DNA of 64,000 nt from Ochrobactrum chromiisoli (GCF_026241335.1 NZ_JAPHAV010000001.1:1054001-1118000), one strand, 5' to 3'. Positions 1-9,247 are shown, counted from the first letter of the stretch. Notes: generated from the sequence alone by a model not told the origin. Numbers and translations are program-made.

Positions 1-1
1 A

Positions 2-1546
2 GGTATCCCGGAAGATGACCCACGCAATCCGGCAACCATAGCGGACAATGTTGGTGATAATGTCGGTGACTGCGCTGGCATGGCAGCGGACTTGTTCGAA
101 ACCTATGCCGTGACAGTTGTTGCGACGATGGTTCTGGGCGCGATCTTCTTTGCTGGCTCGGATATGCTTTCAAGCGTGATGCTCTATCCACTGGCCATTT
201 GCGGTGCCTGTGTCATCACGTCGATTGCCGGCACATTTTTCGTTAAACTCGGCGTTAATGGCTCCATTATGGGTGCGCTTTACAAGGGGTTGATTGCAAC
301 AGGCCTGCTTTCCATCGTGGGTATTGCCGTCGCCAACACGCTGACAATTGGCTGGGGCGAGGTCGGCGTGGTTGCAGGCATGTCTATCACCGGCACCAAC
401 CTGTTTATCTGTGGCATTATCGGTCTGATTGTGACGGGACTGATTGTTGTGATCACCGAATATTATACCGGCACCAACAAGCGCCCGGTCAACTCGATCG
501 CACAGGCTTCGGTTACCGGCCACGGCACCAATGTTATTCAGGGGCTGGCTGTTTCGCTCGAATCAACTGCCCTGCCTGCAATTGTGATTGTGGGTGGTAT
601 CATCAGCACATATCAGCTCGCAGGTCTGTTCGGTACGGCAATTGCTGTTACAGCCATGCTTGGCATCGCGGGCATGATCGTGGCGCTTGATGCTTTCGGT
701 CCGGTCACGGATAATGCAGGCGGCATTGCGGAAATGGCGGGGCTGGATCCCGAAGTGCGCAAATCGACCGATGCGCTTGATGCTGTTGGCAATACGACCA
801 AGGCCGTCACCAAAGGCTATGCAATTGGATCGGCGGGTCTCGGTGCTCTGGTGCTTTTTGCGGCCTACTCCAATGATCTTGCTTATTTTGCCGCTAACGG
901 ACAAACCTATCCATATTTTGCGAATATGGGGCCGGTGTCGTTTGAGCTTTCCAATCCTTATGTGGTTGCCGGTCTGATCTTTGGCGGTCTTATTCCCTAT
1001 CTCTTTGGCGGCATGGCGATGACGGCTGTCGGTCGCGCGGGCAGTGCGGTGGTGCAGGAAGTGCGCCGCCAGTTTCGTGAAAAGCCGGGCATTATGACGG
1101 GACAGGATCGCCCTGATTATGCGCGGGCTGTCGATCTTCTGACCAAAGCTGCCATTCGCGAAATGATTATTCCTTCGCTCCTGCCGGTTCTAGCCCCACT
1201 TGTCGTCTATTTCGGCGTGCTGCTGATTTCCGGCTCCAAAGCGGCTGCTTTCGCGGCACTTGGCGCATCGCTTCTGGGCGTCATCATCAACGGTTTGTTT
1301 GTGGCCATCTCCATGACATCCGGTGGTGGTGCCTGGGATAATGCCAAGAAGAGCTTTGAGGACGGCTTTACCGATGCTGATGGTGTCAAACACATGAAGG
1401 GATCGGAAGCGCATAAGGCTTCGGTAACGGGTGATACTGTCGGTGATCCTTACAAGGATACGGCCGGACCAGCCGTTAATCCGGCCATCAAGATCACCAA
1501 CATTGTGGCGCTCTTGCTGCTCGCAGTGCTCGCGCATTCGGCTTGA
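2..1546 (+). CDS. hppA: K+-independent membrane H+-translocating pyrophosphatase (5' partial)
   Basis: The protein couples hydrolysis of inorganic pyrophosphate to proton export across the inner membrane. The window opens inside the gene: the frame is open from base 2 and the substrate-binding signature [19 protein letters not shown] lies at once at the start, so roughly the first third is missing and no start codon is visible. The rest is a run of hydrophobic helices with the conserved GNTTKA motif near 790-808. The lysine in GNTTKA, where K+-dependent enzymes carry alanine, marks the K+-independent subclass (family knowledge). The conserved C-terminal segment [18 protein letters not shown] is present. 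A strong terminator follows. Confidence 0.96.
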   Translation, partial: GIPEDDPRNPATIADNVGDNVGDCAGMAADLFETYAVTVVATMVLGAIFFAGSDMLSSVMLYPLAICGACVITSIAGTFFVKLGVNGSIMGALYKGLIATGLLSIVGIAVANTLTIGWGEVGVVAGMSITGTNLFICGIIGLIVTGLIVVITEYYTGTNKRPVNSIAQASVTGHGTNVIQGLAVSLESTALPAIVIVGGIISTYQLAGLFGTAIAVTAMLGIAGMIVALDAFGPVTDNAGGIAEMAGLDPEVRKSTDALDAVGNTTKAVTKGYAIGSAGLGALVLFAAYSNDLAYFAANGQTYPYFANMGPVSFELSNPYVVAGLIFGGLIPYLFGGMAMTAVGRAGSAVVQEVRRQFREKPGIMTGQDRPDYARAVDLLTKAAIREMIIPSLLPVLAPLVVYFGVLLISGSKAAAFAALGASLLGVIINGLFVAISMTSGGGAWDNAKKSFEDGFTDADGVKHMKGSEAHKASVTGDTVGDPYKDTAGPAVNPAIKITNIVALLLLAVLAHSA

Positions 1547-1558
1547 TGCTTAAACACT

Positions 1559-1586
1559 AAAAAACCCGCCGTTAGGCGGGTTTTTC
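1559..1586 (+). terminator. Rho-independent terminator after hppA
   Basis: Inverted repeat AACCCGCC-GTTA-GGCGGGTT is followed by a T-run 13 bases after the hppA stop. The A-run on the other side may let it also serve the converging bamE transcript. Confidence 0.85.
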
Positions 1587-1649
1587 TTTAAGAGCATTTC
1601 CTGCAATTGATGGATTCGTTGGACATGCCCCAGCGATGAATTTGCAGGA

Positions 1650-2180
1650 TTAATTATTGCCGCCCGCACTCATGCCGCCCGGAAGCGATGTCGGGGCTTT
1701 TGCAACGCCCTGAATAATCTGTCCGATAAAGGTCTGATCCTTGCCGCCTGTTGGCGTGGTGCGCGAGACAAAATCAAAGACCTTGCCATCCTGAAGACCA
1801 TAATTAGCGATATGATCGACCTTGCCGTCCTTGTCGAAGTAGATAGCAAGGATGTGACGGTCAATAATCTTCGGCTTCATGAATTGCGCCGCACGATAAC
1901 GCTTCTGCGAAATGTAGTAAAACACTTCATTGTCGAAGGTCGCCGTCGTCGATGGCGTACCAAGTGCCAGAAGCACCTGTTCACGACTGGAGCCCACCGG
2001 CACCGAGTCGAGCGCCTGTGGATCAAGCACGTAACCCTCTGTGATCGTTTCCGACGGATTTAGCGTGGATGCAGTGTTGCAACCGGCAAGAGCCGCCGAA
2101 AAGAGAATTGCCGTGCCTGCGAGAAGGGCACGCTGTGTGCGTGCGCTTGGGAAAATTCGCTGCAACAAAGACCTCTCCAT
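1650..2180 (-). CDS. bamE: Outer membrane assembly lipoprotein BamE (SmpA/OmlA)
   Basis: BamE is a small lipoprotein subunit of the beta-barrel assembly machine in the outer membrane. The 176-residue protein has a basic N-terminus, a hydrophobic signal segment and a lipobox ending in LAGC near residue 34. The SmpA/OmlA fold follows, with the typical VPVGSSREQVLLALGTPS segment and the FYYIS strand. The C-terminal tail is rich in glycine and low complexity. It is transcribed away from the divergent gene at 2270, so the gap between them should hold both promoters. It converges with hppA. Confidence 0.9.
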   Translation of the reverse strand: MERSLLQRIFPSARTQRALLAGTAILFSAALAGCNTASTLNPSETITEGYVLDPQALDSVPVGSSREQVLLALGTPSTTATFDNEVFYYISQKRYRAAQFMKPKIIDRHILAIYFDKDGKVDHIANYGLQDGKVFDFVSRTTPTGGKDQTFIGQIIQGVAKAPTSLPGGMSAGGNN

Positions 2181-2269
2181 ACATTCAATATCAGCGCGGC
2201 ACTTTCGCCGTCGGGTGAACTTCGGTAAACCACCTTGCTTCTGGATGCAACAAGTACGGTCGTACGATA

Positions 2270-2857
2270 ATGATTCTTCGACTATTTCGCCGCAAATCTA
2301 AGGCAAATGAGACAGTTGTGCTTCGCGTTTACGAGACGATCGTGGCGGCGGCGCGGCAAAAACGTTTTTATGCACAATTTCAGGTGCCTGATACGCCATT
2401 GGGGCGCTATGAGATGCTGTCGGTGCATATTTTTCTGGCCCTGCATCGTATGAAGGGCGAAAATTCGCCGCTCATGCCGCTCGCGCAGGACATTGCAGAC
2501 GAGTTTTTCAAGGATGTCGATCATTCCCTGCGCGAATTGGGAATCGGTGATCAGGGTGTTCCAAAGCGCATGAAAAAGCTTGCACGCATGTTTTATGGGC
2601 GCGTCAACTCCTATGGTACGGCCCTCGACGACAATGACAGGAATGCGCTCGCAGCTGCTTTGACACGAAATATTCGCCCCGATCTCGAATTATGGCCGCA
2701 ATCTCACTATTTGAGTGAATATGTCTTTGCCTGCCGTGATGATCTTCAAAAAATCGAAGATCAGGCTTTGGCAGCGGGCGACATATCCTTTATGGATGCG
2801 GAGAAAATGGCGTTTACGTCAACTGATATGGAAATAAAGGCACACGAGAATGACTGA
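2270..2857 (+). CDS. Ubiquinol-cytochrome c chaperone family protein (Cbp3-like)
   Basis: The 195-residue protein resembles the CBP3/UQCC family, which helps assemble cytochrome b into the bc1 complex. Family-like features are the N-terminal RLFRRKSKANETVVLRVYE region, the segment GRYEMLSVHIFLALHRMK and the later FYGRVNSYG block. No signal peptide is seen, so it is probably cytoplasmic or peripheral. Its stop overlaps the start of the DUF177 gene by 8 bases, which implies co-translation. This pair is standard in Rhizobiales. Confidence 0.85.
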   Translation: MILRLFRRKSKANETVVLRVYETIVAAARQKRFYAQFQVPDTPLGRYEMLSVHIFLALHRMKGENSPLMPLAQDIADEFFKDVDHSLRELGIGDQGVPKRMKKLARMFYGRVNSYGTALDDNDRNALAAALTRNIRPDLELWPQSHYLSEYVFACRDDLQKIEDQALAAGDISFMDAEKMAFTSTDMEIKAHEND

Positions 2858-3407
2858 TAAACCGGCACTGAGCTATCCCGTTCCGGTTCTTCATCTGCCC
2901 GCGAAGGGCTTGACGGTGAACATTGGAACCAATGATAAGGAAAGAGCCGCATTGGCATCTGAACACGGCCTTCAGGCGGTTAAATCCTTTGATGCCGAGT
3001 TTCTGCTGACGCCTTGGAAAAAGAAGGGCGTTCGCCTGCGCGGTACCATTAAAGCCGAAGTCGTTCAGTCTTGCGGTGTGACACTCGAGCCAATCAATGC
3101 GAGTGTTTCGGAGGATGTCGATACGATTTTTGTGCCCGAAGATTCGCGTCTGGCCAAAGTCCAGCTTGATGAGAGCGGTGAATTGCTGCTCGACGCGGAT
3201 GGCGCAGATATTCCTGAGACGTTTGTTGGCGATAAAATTGATATTGGTGCGGTTGCCGAAGAGTTTTTTGAACTGGCACTGGATCCATATCCGCGCAAGC
3301 CGGGCCTGCCAGTGGATGCTGAACCAGTCGTTTTTGGTGATACGGGTGAGGAAGATAAGCCTGATTCGCCTTTTGCAAAGCTCTCGGAATGGTCTAAGAA
3401 GCCGTGA
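2850..3407 (+). CDS. DUF177 (YceD-like) family protein
   Basis: The 185-residue acidic protein belongs to the DUF177 family, related to YceD. Members have been linked to 23S rRNA or ribosome metabolism in other organisms, but the role here is not established. A CGVTLEPI segment near residue 75 is the family's first conserved block and the acidic DPYPRKPG segment near residue 148 is its second. It overlaps the preceding chaperone gene by 8 bases and lies upstream of plsX, as in many Gram-negative bacteria, although the usual rpmF gene is not between them. Confidence 0.85.
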   Translation: MTDKPALSYPVPVLHLPAKGLTVNIGTNDKERAALASEHGLQAVKSFDAEFLLTPWKKKGVRLRGTIKAEVVQSCGVTLEPINASVSEDVDTIFVPEDSRLAKVQLDESGELLLDADGADIPETFVGDKIDIGAVAEEFFELALDPYPRKPGLPVDAEPVVFGDTGEEDKPDSPFAKLSEWSKKP

Positions 3408-3525
3408 TTTAACCGATGGTTGAGAGAATCTGGTTGTGCGCGACCGGAAAAACACTATTTTCGCGGAGAAGCCCTCTGCGTGTATAAGCAGGTTTGGGCT
3501 AGGGATCGCACAGGAATAATCAAGA

Positions 3526-4581
3526 GTGATAAAAATTTCGATTGACGCCATGGGCGGTGATTTTGGCCCTGAAGTGGTCATCCCTGGTGCGGCGAAGGCG
3601 CTTGAGCGTCATCCTGATACCCGGTTTATCTTTTTTGGACTTGCCGGACAGGTTGAACCGGTGCTTGCGCGGTATCCGAAACTTCAGGCTGCATCTGAAT
3701 TTCGCGCCAGTCAGGTTGCGGTCAAGATGGATGACAAACCAAGTCAGGCGCTGCGTTCGGGGCGTGGTAAGTCTTCCATGTGGCAGGCAATTGAAGCGGT
3801 AAAAACCGGCGATGCCGATGTCTGTGTTTCCGCTGGAAACACCGGTGCACTGATGGCAATGTCGAAATTCTGCCTGCGTATGCTTTCCGATGTCGAGCGC
3901 CCGGCAATCGCCGCCATCTGGCCAAGCCTGCGCGGCGAAACCATTGTGCTGGATGTCGGCGCAACGATTGGTGCCGATGCGCGACAGCTTGTTGATTATG
4001 CCGTCATGGGCGCTGGCATGGCGCGCGCGCTGTTTGAGGTTCGTAAGCCAACAGTGGGTCTGCTCAACGTTGGCACTGAAGAGATCAAGGGCCTTGATGA
4101 GATCAAGGAAGCCGCGCAGATTTTGCGGGATACCCCCTTGGCAGGTCTGGAATATACCGGCTTTGTCGAAGGCAATGACATTGGCAAGGGCACAGTCGAT
4201 GTGGTCGTGACCGAAGGCTTTACCGGCAATATTGCACTCAAAACCGCTGAAGGGACTGCGCGTCAGACGGCAACTTTGCTGCGTCAGGCCATGTCCAGAA
4301 CGCTCCTTGCCAAGATCGGATATATTTTTGCGAAAGGTGCGTTTGATCGTGTTCGCGAGAAAATGGACCCGAACAAAGTCAATGGCGGTGTGTTGCTTGG
4401 CATGAGTGGCGTTGTCATTAAAAGCCATGGCGGTGCGACCGCAGAAGGATTTTGTTCTGCAATTGAAGTCGGTTATGACATGGTGCGCAACAAGCTTCTC
4501 CAAAAAATTGAAGCGGATCTGGCGCATTTCCATCATAGTCATCCGCACGCTGCGTCTACTGACGGCAATGGAAGCAGCTAA
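3526..4581 (+). CDS. plsX: Phosphate acyltransferase PlsX
   Basis: PlsX converts acyl-ACP to acyl-phosphate for membrane phospholipid synthesis. The start is GTG, giving the characteristic N-terminus [18 protein letters not shown], which leaves little doubt. Also visible are [12 protein letters not shown] near residue 100 and the [11 protein letters not shown] segment near residue 228. The length of 351 residues is normal, with a His-rich tail. fabH follows 86 bases later, the conserved plsX-fabH arrangement. Confidence 0.96.
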   Translation: MIKISIDAMGGDFGPEVVIPGAAKALERHPDTRFIFFGLAGQVEPVLARYPKLQAASEFRASQVAVKMDDKPSQALRSGRGKSSMWQAIEAVKTGDADVCVSAGNTGALMAMSKFCLRMLSDVERPAIAAIWPSLRGETIVLDVGATIGADARQLVDYAVMGAGMARALFEVRKPTVGLLNVGTEEIKGLDEIKEAAQILRDTPLAGLEYTGFVEGNDIGKGTVDVVVTEGFTGNIALKTAEGTARQTATLLRQAMSRTLLAKIGYIFAKGAFDRVREKMDPNKVNGGVLLGMSGVVIKSHGGATAEGFCSAIEVGYDMVRNKLLQKIEADLAHFHHSHPHAASTDGNGSS

Positions 4582-4666
4582 GTAAATAAGGCCCCCCAAT
4601 ACACGGGCACTAATTTTGACCAGCATACGTGTGTTTCGCTGTAGTCAGGCTAGGACAGGAAAAACG

Positions 4667-5638
4667 ATGATAAGATCTGTCGTAAGAGGAATTGGTTCTG
4701 CTCTCCCCAAGCGGATCATGAAAAATTCTGATTTTGAAGGCGTTATAGAAACCTCTGACGAATGGATCGTTCAGCGCACAGGCATTCGCCAGCGCCACAT
4801 CGCAGGCGAGGGCGAAACCACCGTATCATTGGGCGCAGATGCCGCACGTGCTGCATTGGAAAATGCAGGCCTTCAGCCATCCGATATCGATCTGGTGCTT
4901 GTTGCGACTTCGACCCCAAATCATACTTTTCCGGCCAGTGCAGTGGAGATTCAGCGTGAGCTTGGCATCACGACCGGATTCGCATTCGACTTGCAGGCGG
5001 TTTGCAGCGGCTTCATCTATGCCATAACCACGGCCGATCTTTATATCCGTGGCGGTCTGGCCAAGCGGGTGCTGGTGATTGGTGCCGAAACATTCTCGCG
5101 CATTCTCGACTGGAATGACCGCACGACCTGTGTGTTGTTTGGTGACGGTGCAGGCGCACTTGTGCTTGAAGCATCCGAAGGCAAGGGGCTGACGTCTGAT
5201 CGTGGTATTCTGACTGCAAACCTGCGATCCGATGGCAATCACAAGGAGAAACTGTTTGTCGATGGTGGTCCATCCACGACCCAGACAGTCGGTCATCTGC
5301 GAATGGAGGGCCGCGAAGTCTTTAAACATGCCGTGGGCATGATCACCGATGTGATTGAGGCTTCTTTTGCAGAAACAGGCCTGACAGCTGACGATATTGA
5401 CTGGTTTGTGCCGCATCAGGCCAACAAGCGCATCATCGACGCTTCAGCGAAAAAGCTGAATATTGCCGAGGATAAGGTGGTGATCACCGTTGATATCCAT
5501 GGAAATACCTCTGCGGCTTCCGTTCCGCTGGCGCTCGCAACAGCGGTTGCGGATGGCCGGATCAAGAAGGGCGACCTCGTTCTTCTGGAGGCAATGGGCG
5601 GTGGATTTACCTGGGGCGCGGTTTTGTTGCGCTGGTAA
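4667..5638 (+). CDS. fabH: 3-oxoacyl-ACP synthase III (FabH)
   Basis: FabH condenses acetyl-CoA with malonyl-ACP to start fatty acid synthesis. The ATG at 4667 is chosen because it follows an AGGACAGGA ribosome site and gives the standard 323-residue enzyme; an upstream in-frame ATG at 4616 adds residues atypical of the family. The catalytic cysteine lies in [11 protein letters not shown], the histidine in [11 protein letters not shown] and the asparagine in [10 protein letters not shown]. All three catalytic residues are present. It is probably co-transcribed with plsX. Confidence 0.96.
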   Translation: MIRSVVRGIGSALPKRIMKNSDFEGVIETSDEWIVQRTGIRQRHIAGEGETTVSLGADAARAALENAGLQPSDIDLVLVATSTPNHTFPASAVEIQRELGITTGFAFDLQAVCSGFIYAITTADLYIRGGLAKRVLVIGAETFSRILDWNDRTTCVLFGDGAGALVLEASEGKGLTSDRGILTANLRSDGNHKEKLFVDGGPSTTQTVGHLRMEGREVFKHAVGMITDVIEASFAETGLTADDIDWFVPHQANKRIIDASAKKLNIAEDKVVITVDIHGNTSAASVPLALATAVADGRIKKGDLVLLEAMGGGFTWGAVLLRW

Positions 5639-5755
5639 TTGGAAATTTGATAGGCCGCGAGGAAACTCGCGGCTTGACCGAAGGCCGTTTATCTGTGTAA
5701 CCTCCTGTCACTTAAGGATATTATCTGTTCAAACGCTAACCAGGTAGGTTCGGTC

Positions 5756-6079
5756 ATGGGAGGTAAGACGGTCACACGCGCTGATCTGGCAGAGGCTGTT
5801 TACCGAAAGGTAGGCTTGTCCAGAACAGAATCGGCAGCTTTGGTCGAAATGATTCTCGACGAAGTCTGTGATGCCATTGTGAACGGCGAAACTGTAAAAC
5901 TGTCGTCCTTTGCGACATTTCAGGTTCGTGACAAGAATGAACGCATCGGGCGCAATCCGAAGACCGGTGAGGAAGTTCCAATTCTCCCACGTCGTGTCAT
6001 GACATTCAAAGCATCAAATGTTCTCAAGCAGCGTATCCTGCAAGAACACCAGAAACGCGGCGCAAAATCGGCGAAATAG
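5756..6079 (+). CDS. ihfA: Integration host factor subunit alpha
   Basis: IHF-alpha is half of the heterodimeric DNA-bending protein that shapes promoters, origins and phage attachment sites. The 107-residue protein has the HU/IHF fold, the DNA-arm sequence [12 protein letters not shown] and the helix KASNVLKQR. It begins [19 protein letters not shown] after a short leader. ihfA downstream of fabH and upstream of a MerR regulator is the usual rhizobial order. A terminator follows. Confidence 0.95.
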   Translation: MGGKTVTRADLAEAVYRKVGLSRTESAALVEMILDEVCDAIVNGETVKLSSFATFQVRDKNERIGRNPKTGEEVPILPRRVMTFKASNVLKQRILQEHQKRGAKSAK

Positions 6080-6110
6080 CTGTTTTAAAAGATAAAATAG
6101 AATTTTTATG

Positions 6111-6136
6111 AAATCGCTCTTCGGGGCGATTTTTTC
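6111..6136 (+). terminator. Rho-independent terminator after ihfA
   Basis: The hairpin AATCGC-TCTTCGGG-GCGATT is followed by a T-run, 31 bases after the ihfA stop. Confidence 0.8.
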
Positions 6137-6156
6137 GTTTTTGAAGATCCCGGTCT

Positions 6157-6261
6157 TAGAGCATTGCCTGTTTTGATTGAACCATCGGAAAGGCCCTATC
6201 TATTTGTCTTCATGCATTATCCCGCGCAAAACCGCTTCGCACTTTTGCTGGAAATGCTCTT
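6157..6261. repeat. Bru-RS-like palindromic intergenic repeat
   Basis: This unit starts AGAGCATTGCC and ends GGAAATGCTCT, so its ends are inverted. Its inner part, CATTATCCCGCGCAAAACC onward to TTTTGCTGGAAATG, is the reverse complement of the tandem copies at 42395-42557. Such short palindromes are dispersed in Brucella genomes as Bru-RS elements (family knowledge; the match was made by eye). It lies in the 430-base gap between ihfA and the merR gene, the rest of which is AT-rich and probably holds the merR promoter. Confidence 0.75.
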
Positions 6262-6509
6262 TCTTCCTGTCATATTTGAACAGGTGCTTATAAAGTTATT
6301 CTATTATATAATGGATAAATGGAGTGACTCGTTTCTCTAATATAATGAAGCGATTAATTGGGGCTTTTCGTTTAGCAATTTTATGTTAAACGCGTCCAAT
6401 TATTATGATATTTTGGCTGGCACTGAGTTATGTGCCGATTGCCATTTGAACTATCTGGGCTGGCAGGCTTGCTGAACGGCAAAGCCAAACCACTGGAAAG
6501 GGCAAGCAG

Positions 6510-7049
6510 ATGGACAAAAGCCCTGATGCATTCAGGACTATCAGTGAAGTTGCAGAGGATCTTGATCTTCCGCAGCATGTGTTACGTTTTTGGGAAACAC
6601 GCTTTACCCAGATCAAGCCCATGAAGCGGGGTGGGGGACGCCGCTATTATCGTCCGCTTGATGTGGAACTGCTCAAGGGCATCCGTCATCTGCTTTATGA
6701 TCAGGGTTACACGATCAAGGGCGTGCAGCGTCTGCTTCGTGAAAACAATGCGCAATTCATTATTGCGCTTGGCAACGGCGATGTGCAGGCCATTGAAGCG
6801 ATCACACGCCAGAAACAGGCGGTGGCTGATAAGCAGGCGATGGAAAACGCTGCTGATAATGAAATGGCGCTGCCAAATGGCATCAAACCACCGCAACCGG
6901 CTCGCAAGCTTTTTGGCTTGTTGAAAGGTGAGGAGGATGGCCCGATCGGCGCCGATGGTAAGCGTCCATCCAAGGATAACCGGGGCTTGTTGCAGGAAGC
7001 GCTTTTTGATCTTCTAGAGTGCAAGCGCCTGCTGGATCAGGTTCGATAA
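6510..7049 (+). CDS. MerR family transcriptional regulator
   Basis: The 179-residue protein starts with a MerR-type winged helix: [19 protein letters not shown], then RFWETRF and [12 protein letters not shown]. The [15 protein letters not shown] segment is the typical second wing and helix. No effector-binding cysteines are apparent, so the ligand is unknown. The C-terminal part is polar and variable. Position directly downstream of ihfA is conserved in Rhizobiales, where the gene is annotated only as a MerR regulator. Confidence 0.9.
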   Translation: MDKSPDAFRTISEVAEDLDLPQHVLRFWETRFTQIKPMKRGGGRRYYRPLDVELLKGIRHLLYDQGYTIKGVQRLLRENNAQFIIALGNGDVQAIEAITRQKQAVADKQAMENAADNEMALPNGIKPPQPARKLFGLLKGEEDGPIGADGKRPSKDNRGLLQEALFDLLECKRLLDQVR

Positions 7050-7052
7050 GAT

Positions 7053-7086
7053 AAAAGGGAGGCTCTTGCCTCCCTTTTGTTTTTTT
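7053..7086 (+). terminator. Terminator between merR and gdx
   Basis: The perfect stem AAAAGGGAGGC-TCTT-GCCTCCCTTTT with a following T-run lies 3 bases after the merR stop. Its symmetry allows it to act for the converging gdx transcript as well. Confidence 0.85.
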
Positions 7087-7091
7087 CAAAT

Positions 7092-7409
7092 CTATGATGA
7101 TGATAATTTCAGGCCGATAATGCCTGCCAATATCAAAGTAACGCTGGCGACACGGAAAAAAGTTGCAGCCTCACCCAGAATGACGATTCCGACAATGAAG
7201 GCACCCACGGCACCGATGCCGGTCCAGATAGCGTAAGCAGTGCCAAGCGGCAGACTGCGCATTGCAACGGAAAGCAGGGCGAAACTACCGATCATTGTAA
7301 CGATTGTGATGATGCTTGGCGTTAGCAGCGAAAAGCCTTCCGACTTTTTCATGAAATAGGCCCAGACGATTTCGAGGCTGCCAGCAAGTACAAGATAAAC
7401 CCATGCCAT
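7092..7409 (-). CDS. gdx: Guanidinium exporter Gdx (SugE, SMR family)
   Basis: This 105-residue, four-helix small multidrug resistance protein exchanges guanidinium for protons. The Gdx subtype is indicated by [15 protein letters not shown] around the conserved glutamate, the segment [20 protein letters not shown] and the end IIGLKLS, all close to E. coli SugE/Gdx. The start is fixed by an AAGGAG site 7 bases upstream. A guanidine-II riboswitch directly precedes it, which independently supports guanidinium as substrate. Confidence 0.93.
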   Translation of the reverse strand: MAWVYLVLAGSLEIVWAYFMKKSEGFSLLTPSIITIVTMIGSFALLSVAMRSLPLGTAYAIWTGIGAVGAFIVGIVILGEAATFFRVASVTLILAGIIGLKLSSS

Positions 7410-7425
7410 TATGGTGCTCCTTGGG

Positions 7426-7468
7426 TATGGGCCGTCCCATAGTGAACACAGACGCGGGTCGTCCCGCG
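7426..7468 (-). promoter_or_regulatory. Guanidine-II (mini-ykkC) riboswitch of gdx
   Basis: On the minus strand two hairpins occur in tandem, each with an ACGR tetraloop: CGCGGG-ACGA-CCCGCG (7453-7468) and TATGGG-ACGG-CCCATA (7426-7441). This paired ACGR architecture is the diagnostic of guanidine-II riboswitches. The second hairpin ends 3 bases before the AAGGAG ribosome site (7417-7422) of gdx, consistent with ligand-controlled exposure of that site. Confidence 0.92.
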
Positions 7469-7712
7469 CAGTTCTTAGATAGAGTTATTTTTTCCGACTG
7501 CAAGCATGAATTGAGCGGCTTTTACGCTATTCTGAGGTTCATGCCCATTCATTTAATAGATCCGCAACACGCTCTGTCTGAAGCGGGAGGGCGAGGGGGG
7601 CGTTTTTTGTTCTGACACTAGACACGCCATGCATCTGTGTTCATTTTGTTCTTTTTTCATATTTTAAGGGCTTGCGGTTTAAACCTTTATAATCTAGTGA
7701 TTTTTCATGGTT

Positions 7713-7792
<80 letters not shown>

Positions 7793-7904
7793 AAAATCAA
7801 GGACTTAGACCCCATCCTTGAAGTTCTCGAAAATCGAAAATAGCCACCGTGTCGCCACGAAACACAGAAACGTGCGGCAATATTATACACCGTGGCTATC
7901 TGGC

Positions 7905-8117
7905 TCATTTGCGAGTTGCGATGCGCTCGTCAATCCAGCTGTCAACCTCAGCGCGGACAAAGGCTATGCGCTTCACTGTCAGTTGAATCGGCTTCGGAAA
8001 ATGACCTTCTTTTGCCAATGCCGCAATTAGGAAACGTGACATGGTCGTGGCTTCGGTGACTTCCGCAAGCGACATCAATCGCGAAGAGGGGTTATGATAC
8101 GAATTGTCTTCGGGCAT
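7905..8117 (-). CDS. AlpA-like phage DNA-binding regulator
   Basis: The 70-residue protein has a MerR/AlpA-type helix-turn-helix: LMSLAEVTEATTMSRFLIAAL, then HFPKPIQLTVKRIAFVRAEVDSW in two parts. Proteins of this type regulate integrase genes or act as excisionases. An AGGAGG ribosome site precedes the ATG by 6 bases. It is the gene nearest attL, at the opposite end from the integrase. A second protein of similar class lies at 39057-39296. Confidence 0.85.
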   Translation of the reverse strand: MPEDNSYHNPSSRLMSLAEVTEATTMSRFLIAALAKEGHFPKPIQLTVKRIAFVRAEVDSWIDERIATRK

Positions 8118-8356
8118 TTGGCCTCCTAGTTAAGTGCAATTGACACAAGGCTTGGTGAAGGCCATATGCCGGTTGTCGGGGTGGTACCCGAAAGGAAACG
8201 GAGAGTTGGTGGCGAAAGTCTCCTCGTGGCTCTCCGGATTACGGAGGACGGCGGCTTACGGGTGGTGCCGGGCATAACGCCGTCCTTTATTGATTCATGC
8301 AGCTGGAACAAAAACGCTTCGATCTCGTTTTCTTATTGATAAACAAGGAGATCATT

Positions 8357-8443
8357 ATGCTCACAGCTGGCGTTATGTGGCTTTTCGGTGTGCCGCTTGT
8401 CGTTGTTGTCCTGATTTATTTCTTCATTCTCAGAAGACGTTGA
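8357..8443 (+). CDS. 28-residue single-helix membrane peptide
   Basis: An AAGGAG site 6 bases before the ATG starts a 28-codon frame: MLTAGVMWLFGVPLVVVVLI, then YFFILRRR and stop. It is a single hydrophobic helix with a short basic tail, expected to sit N-out in the inner membrane. A GCCACCGGC hairpin (8451-8476) follows. The strong ribosome site and composition favour a real gene. The function is unknown; small phage membrane peptides may act as toxins, holin-like proteins or modulators of host enzymes. Confidence 0.55.
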   Translation: MLTAGVMWLFGVPLVVVVLIYFFILRRR

Positions 8444-8527
8444 TTTTTGCAGCCACCGGCTGTTGATAGCCGGTGGCGTATTCCTTCCTCGTGCGTGGTA
8501 CTTCGCGCTGGTGAGACGCGAAAACAA

Positions 8528-8604
8528 TGGCGATCCCGGCAGGATTCGAACCTGCGACCTACGGCTTAGAAGGCCGGTGCTCTATCCAGCTGAGCTACGG
8601 GACC
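8528..8604 (-). tRNA. Prophage-encoded tRNA-Arg (UCU)
   Basis: On the minus strand a 77-base cloverleaf is complete: acceptor GGTCCCG pairs with CGGGATC, the D arm holds GCTCAGCTGGATAGAGC, the anticodon loop CTTCTAA gives UCU, the T arm is GCAGGTTCGAATCCTGC and CCA is encoded. The outermost pair of the anticodon stem is mismatched. It reads AGA codons, rare in GC-rich alphaproteobacteria and commoner in the AT-rich cargo genes. It begins 6 bases after the last of the small genes upstream. Confidence 0.93.
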
Positions 8605-8610
8605 GAATTT

Positions 8611-8709
8611 CTAACGCCTACGCGGGTCGGTATAGACGATGATGGCTATTACGGACCATGATCCGACAATGCCGCAGACGCAGCCAATAACGAATGATAC
8701 TAAGTCCAT
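8611..8709 (-). CDS. 32-residue membrane peptide
   Basis: The ATG overlaps the stop of the preceding small gene in TAATG, indicating translational coupling. The product is a single hydrophobic helix (MDLVSFVIGCVCGIVG and on) with a basic end DPRRR. The function is unknown. It is the last of five closely packed small genes and directly precedes the tRNA-Arg. Confidence 0.5.
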   Translation of the reverse strand: MDLVSFVIGCVCGIVGSWSVIAIIVYTDPRRR

Positions 8710-8849
8710 TAATCTGACCCCACTCGCGGTTGCGCTTTCGCAGCCTGGTCGTTACGGACCACGCGCCGTTTAAGCGTTTTCAAATACGACGGCTCTTTCG
8801 TGGACGGCTTGTGGTTACCCCGCAGGTTCCTCTTATATCCCGTACTCAC
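8709..8849 (-). CDS. 46-residue basic small protein
   Basis: A GTG start overlaps the stop of the upstream gene in GTGA, and its TAA overlaps the next start in TAATG. The product, beginning MSTGYKRNLRGNHKPS, is strongly basic and polar, which would suit nucleic-acid binding, but no family is recognised. The support is the precise overlap at both ends, not homology. Confidence 0.45.
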   Translation of the reverse strand: MSTGYKRNLRGNHKPSTKEPSYLKTLKRRVVRNDQAAKAQPRVGSD

Positions 8850-9037
8850 GACGGAACCTCGTCGGACAGCTCTTTCTGCCACGCTGCAAGTGCGCGCTGC
8901 AGTCTATCGGCATTGTGAGCGATCTGACGCGCGAGGAAGTCCTGCCGCACGTCGTCCTTGTCAAAGAGGTCGGTGAGAATGAGCGACAACGCGTTGTTGT
9001 CGTTAACGGCCTGTACCAGACGTTCTTGAGGAGTCAT
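8846..9037 (-). CDS. Small hypothetical phage protein (63 aa)
   Basis: The protein starts MTPQERLVQAVNDNNALSLI and is predicted all-helical. Its ATG overlaps the stop of the upstream gene in ATGA. No family is recognised. It lies third in the five-gene minus-strand chain 9526-8611 of the prophage's left arm. Confidence 0.6.
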   Translation of the reverse strand: MTPQERLVQAVNDNNALSLILTDLFDKDDVRQDFLARQIAHNADRLQRALAAWQKELSDEVPS

Positions 9038-9237
9038 GCTGCTGTTTCCTTAAACTTAATGCCTTCGATGATTTTGATGAGCTGGCGCCGATTGTAAGTC
9101 GCTACGTGCTCACCGCCGTGATGAAGTTCCCAGCCAATGGCATCGTGATGCTTGCCGAGAACGAATGCCTTGCCGTTGATGAAAACGGTCGCGCCTTCGT
9201 GGAAGATATTGTCGTAGGTCATGATGCGGATTTTCAT
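9034..9237 (-). CDS. Small hypothetical phage protein (67 aa)
   Basis: The ATG at 9237 (MKIRIMTYDNIFHEGATVFI) is preferred to the one at 9300, because it leaves a 10-base gap after the preceding gene and removes a non-conserved-looking leader. The product is a compact alpha/beta protein with several glycine-aromatic turns. No family is recognised. Its stop overlaps the next start by 4 bases. Confidence 0.6.
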   Translation of the reverse strand: MKIRIMTYDNIFHEGATVFINGKAFVLGKHHDAIGWELHHGGEHVATYNRRQLIKIIEGIKFKETAA

Positions 9238-9247
9238 GCTGCCACCC

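Noticed and set aside
2814..3581. A 255-codon minus-strand frame opposite the DUF177 gene
   Set aside because: Overlaps two certain plus-strand genes and has no ribosome site or domain.
3520..4626. A 368-codon open frame on the minus strand opposite plsX
   Set aside because: It is the antisense of a well conserved gene; its amino acid composition is that of a shadow frame and it has no domain.
5652..5673. Hairpin GCCGCGAG-GAAA-CTCGCGGC after fabH as a terminator
   Set aside because: The stem is strong but no T-run follows, so it was not listed as a terminator; it may only stabilise the mRNA end.
8166..8342. A 58-codon plus-strand frame (MPVVGVVPERKRRVGGESLL at its start) and a minus-strand frame opposite it
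   Set aside because: The two exclude each other, neither shows a recognisable domain, and the region is rich in short inverted repeats that could make either frame open by chance.
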